A stretch of DNA of 64,000 nt, taken from Cylindrospermum sp. FACHB-282. Its GTDB lineage: Bacteria > Cyanobacteriota > Cyanobacteriia > Cyanobacteriales > Nostocaceae. Below are positions 63,922-64,000 of the stretch, piece by piece. The stretch spans positions 62,001-126,000 of the forward strand of contig NZ_JACJRJ010000010.1 in assembly GCF_014697195.1 (NCBI RefSeq). Reading direction: 5' to 3'. Position 1 is the stretch's first letter, and every line of letters starts with the position of its first letter. The position numbers and the translations under genes are program-made. Below the pieces are notes generated by a model. The model worked only from the letters and a program-made list of their open reading frames with translations. It was not told the DNA's origin and did not search any database.

Positions 63922-64000
63922 GTTTTATTCATTGAAAATTCGATGAATTGTGCGTTAGGGAACGCACACTACCGGTAGAATGCGTCCACTGACGCATCAA
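63922..64000 (+). repeat. 79-bp direct repeat, copy 2
   Basis: 140 bp after copy 1, including a non-coding copy of the NHL gene's last codons; it may continue beyond the window. Confidence 0.95.

Overview
The window comes from the chromosome of a filamentous, heterocyst-forming cyanobacterium (order Nostocales, Nostoc/Anabaena type). The evidence is an almost complete Mo-nitrogenase cluster in the order typical of these organisms, a cyanoglobin gene (glbN) between nifU and nifH, the uptake hydrogenase hupSL with its protease hupW, frequent GCGATCGC (HIP1) sites, tandem heptamer repeats between genes, and nifD split by DNA elements that carry XisA-type recombinases.

Layout. 1-4.4 kb: 5' part of proS, an acyltransferase, and small accessory genes. 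4.5-8.8 kb (minus strand): a ferredoxin-like gene, nifT, nifZ, nifV, small conserved genes and nifP. 9.3-12.4 kb: two membrane proteins, a DUF433/PIN-like toxin-antitoxin pair and an oxidoreductase. 13.4-20.8 kb (plus strand): nifB, fdxN, nifS, nifU, glbN, nifH and the first part of nifD. 20.8-30.4 kb: element 1. 30.4-30.86 kb: the middle of nifD. 30.86-40.65 kb: element 2. 40.65-50 kb: the end of nifD, nifK, a Mo-nitrogenase C-terminal-domain gene, nifE, nifN, nifX, DUF269, DUF683, nifW, hesA, hesB, fdxH and a feoA-like gene. 50.5-56 kb: ankyrin, SagB-like nitroreductase, hupW, SET, xisI/xisH and mazEF-like genes. 56.3-59 kb (minus): hupL and hupS. 59.6-63.8 kb: TPR, two small membrane proteins, an NfU-Rieske fusion and an NHL protein, a set resembling the genes that precede hypF in Nostoc. 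The last 200 bases hold a 79-bp direct duplication.

Main result. nifD is cut into three pieces by two separate elements of 9,635 bp and 9,792 bp (core to core), 461 bp of coding sequence apart. Each element has short direct repeats at its ends (TACCCTG for element 1, TACTCCG for element 2) and its own XisA-like tyrosine recombinase. Removing both through these repeats restores one open frame of 502 codons plus stop, so vegetative cells should be unable to make NifD until two excisions have occurred. All four element ends carry a pair of (T)TAAGCC-like motifs exactly 11 bp apart.

Other notable results: (i) the regions upstream of nifP and nifB share a composite set of motifs in the same order, two of them with identical spacing, ending in a matching promoter-like sequence, which suggests a common nif activator site; (ii) element 1 contains a series of neighbouring blocks, each built from many copies of one different 5-6 bp word on both strands, reaching into coding sequence; (iii) element 2 carries two tRNA-Met-like genes, one with about 22 extra bases in the T-loop; (iv) fdxN and hupL, which are interrupted in some relatives, are intact here.

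All assignments come from reading the sequence and from remembered family features. No database search was run.
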